5,634 nucleotides of DNA from JBNJEM01 sp051745935. GTDB taxonomy: Bacteria; Planctomycetota; Planctomycetia; Pirellulales; Pirellulaceae. Position numbers and translations under genes: made by a program. The notes beneath the pieces are model-generated. The model was not told the DNA's origin. It worked only from the letters and a program-made list of their open reading frames with translations, and did no database searches. The stretch is from assembly GCA_051745935.1 (NCBI GenBank), contig JBNJEM010000532.1, positions 1-5,634 on the forward strand, written 5' to 3'. Below are positions 5,169 through 5,634 of the stretch, piece by piece (position 1 is the stretch's first letter; each line of letters opens with the position of its first letter).

Positions 5169-5204
5169 ATACATCACACAACCGGAATACATCACACAAC
5201 CGGA
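5169..5204. repeat. Two perfect 18-bp tandem copies upstream of clpP
   Basis: ATACATCACACAACCGGA occurs at 5169-5186 and again directly at 5187-5204 with no mismatch. It lies 68 bp upstream of the first clpP start, where a promoter, operator or leader would be expected. On the minus strand each unit reads TCCGGTTGTGTGATGTAT, and the last unit runs into TATAAAGG. It could be a duplicated binding site or a recent slippage duplication. Confidence 0.8.
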
Positions 5205-5234
5205 CATGCCACAAGCTCGTCACACTTTCGCCGC

Positions 5235-5251
5235 CACGCCTTTCCGGCGTG
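5235..5251. repeat. Hairpin CACGCC/GGCGTG
   Basis: CACGCC (5235-5240) and GGCGTG (5246-5251) form a perfect 6-bp stem with a 5-base loop. On the minus strand it would sit upstream of the 18-bp repeats, and could end an upstream transcript or lie in the clpP leader. No T-run follows on either strand. Confidence 0.35.
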
Positions 5252-5602
5252 AACGGCCAGGACGTGATGGATAACGCCCGCTCGCGCCTTGTGTCACGGT
5301 TGCCCGACAACGGTATATTTCCGCGGCTTCACATAGGGCGTCGGATCCCGGTCTCGACTTCCCTATCCCAGTTGCACGGTAAAGTCCACACGGAGTCTCA
5401 TCGAATGGTAACAGCGAATTCGCAGTCACGCGTTCATGGAACGTCAACACGCGGCCCGCCGCATACTGAAATCGAGACAGGACGACGGGAGGCCCCGAAA
5501 AGAAGAACGGAGCGACCTCGAGAGGCCGCGACCGCCCGACTCTAGCGACGGATCACGACTCCGCGTGCTTCCCCCTCGAGAGCTTCCCTCTTAACGGCCC
5601 CC

Positions 5603-5634
5603 TGTCGCAAAGTGGTCTTGTCGCAAAGTGGTCT
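5603..5634. repeat. Two perfect 16-bp tandem copies at the right edge
   Basis: TGTCGCAAAGTGGTCT occurs at 5603-5618 and again at 5619-5634, ending exactly at the window edge. The two copies are identical. The array may continue beyond the window; what it belongs to cannot be seen here. Confidence 0.8.

Larger units (their letters stand above)
5102..5634. other. 533-bp gene-free region upstream of the clpP pair
   Basis: I see no convincing gene. On the minus strand this is the upstream region of the first clpP. It contains the AAGGA ribosome site (5111-5115), a 2 x 18-bp perfect tandem repeat (5169-5204), a hairpin CACGCC/GGCGTG (5235-5251) and a 2 x 16-bp perfect tandem repeat at the right edge (5603-5634). 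TATAAA occurs on the minus strand at the edge of the 18-bp repeat, but no -35 at proper spacing is clear. No CIRCE-type inverted repeat is present, so HrcA control is not suggested. Confidence 0.5.

Noticed and set aside
5220..5450. 76-codon minus-strand frame upstream of clpP, as a possible small gene
   Set aside because: The product has no recognisable motif, no ribosome site was evident, and the region looks like spacer with repeats.
1050..5580. Seven CTCGAG hexamers in the window (1050, 1439, 1942, 2099, 4351, 5517, 5575)
   Set aside because: This is somewhat more than I would expect for the base composition, but it was picked after looking at many words and the sites share no common context.

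Overview
The window looks like a chromosomal segment of a planctomycete, probably of the Pirellulales. Three things suggest this: a DUF1559 protein (a prepilin-like family greatly expanded in Planctomycetes) followed by a small lipoprotein gene, a long lipoprotein with a short coiled coil and a W-x-P-x-R tail of a type I associate with this phylum, and two adjacent clpP genes. The DNA is GC-rich with wide gaps between genes. The organism assignment is inference from family content; no rRNA or other marker is present.

All five supported genes lie on the minus strand, so transcription runs from high to low coordinates. From right to left: 5102-5634 is gene-free and holds two short perfect tandem repeats (2 x 16 bp running off the right edge, and 2 x 18 bp just upstream of clpP). 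4484-5101 is a first ClpP protease subunit. 4190-4483 is a spacer with one copy of a dispersed repeat. 3590-4189 is a second, clearly different ClpP subunit. 3159-3589 is a spacer with hairpins. 2064-3158 is a 364-residue planctomycete-type lipoprotein. 1545-2063 is a spacer with a G/C-run hairpin and two more copies of the dispersed repeat. 507-1544 is the DUF1559 protein. 142-474 is a small lipoprotein in the same apparent operon. 1-141 holds no gene that I can support.

The two ClpPs both keep the Ser-His-Asp triad. They differ around the catalytic serine and at the N-terminus, so they may form a mixed or two-ring peptidase served by a ClpX/ClpC-type ATPase encoded elsewhere. The DUF1559 protein and small lipoprotein form a separate envelope-directed unit, and the long lipoprotein is a third unit.

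The most interesting non-coding observation is a roughly 75-bp degenerate repeat present three times in the same orientation (1579-1653, 1732-1805, 4362-4436), always between genes. I found no RNA gene, transposase, CRISPR array or phage gene, and no clearly new multi-gene system.
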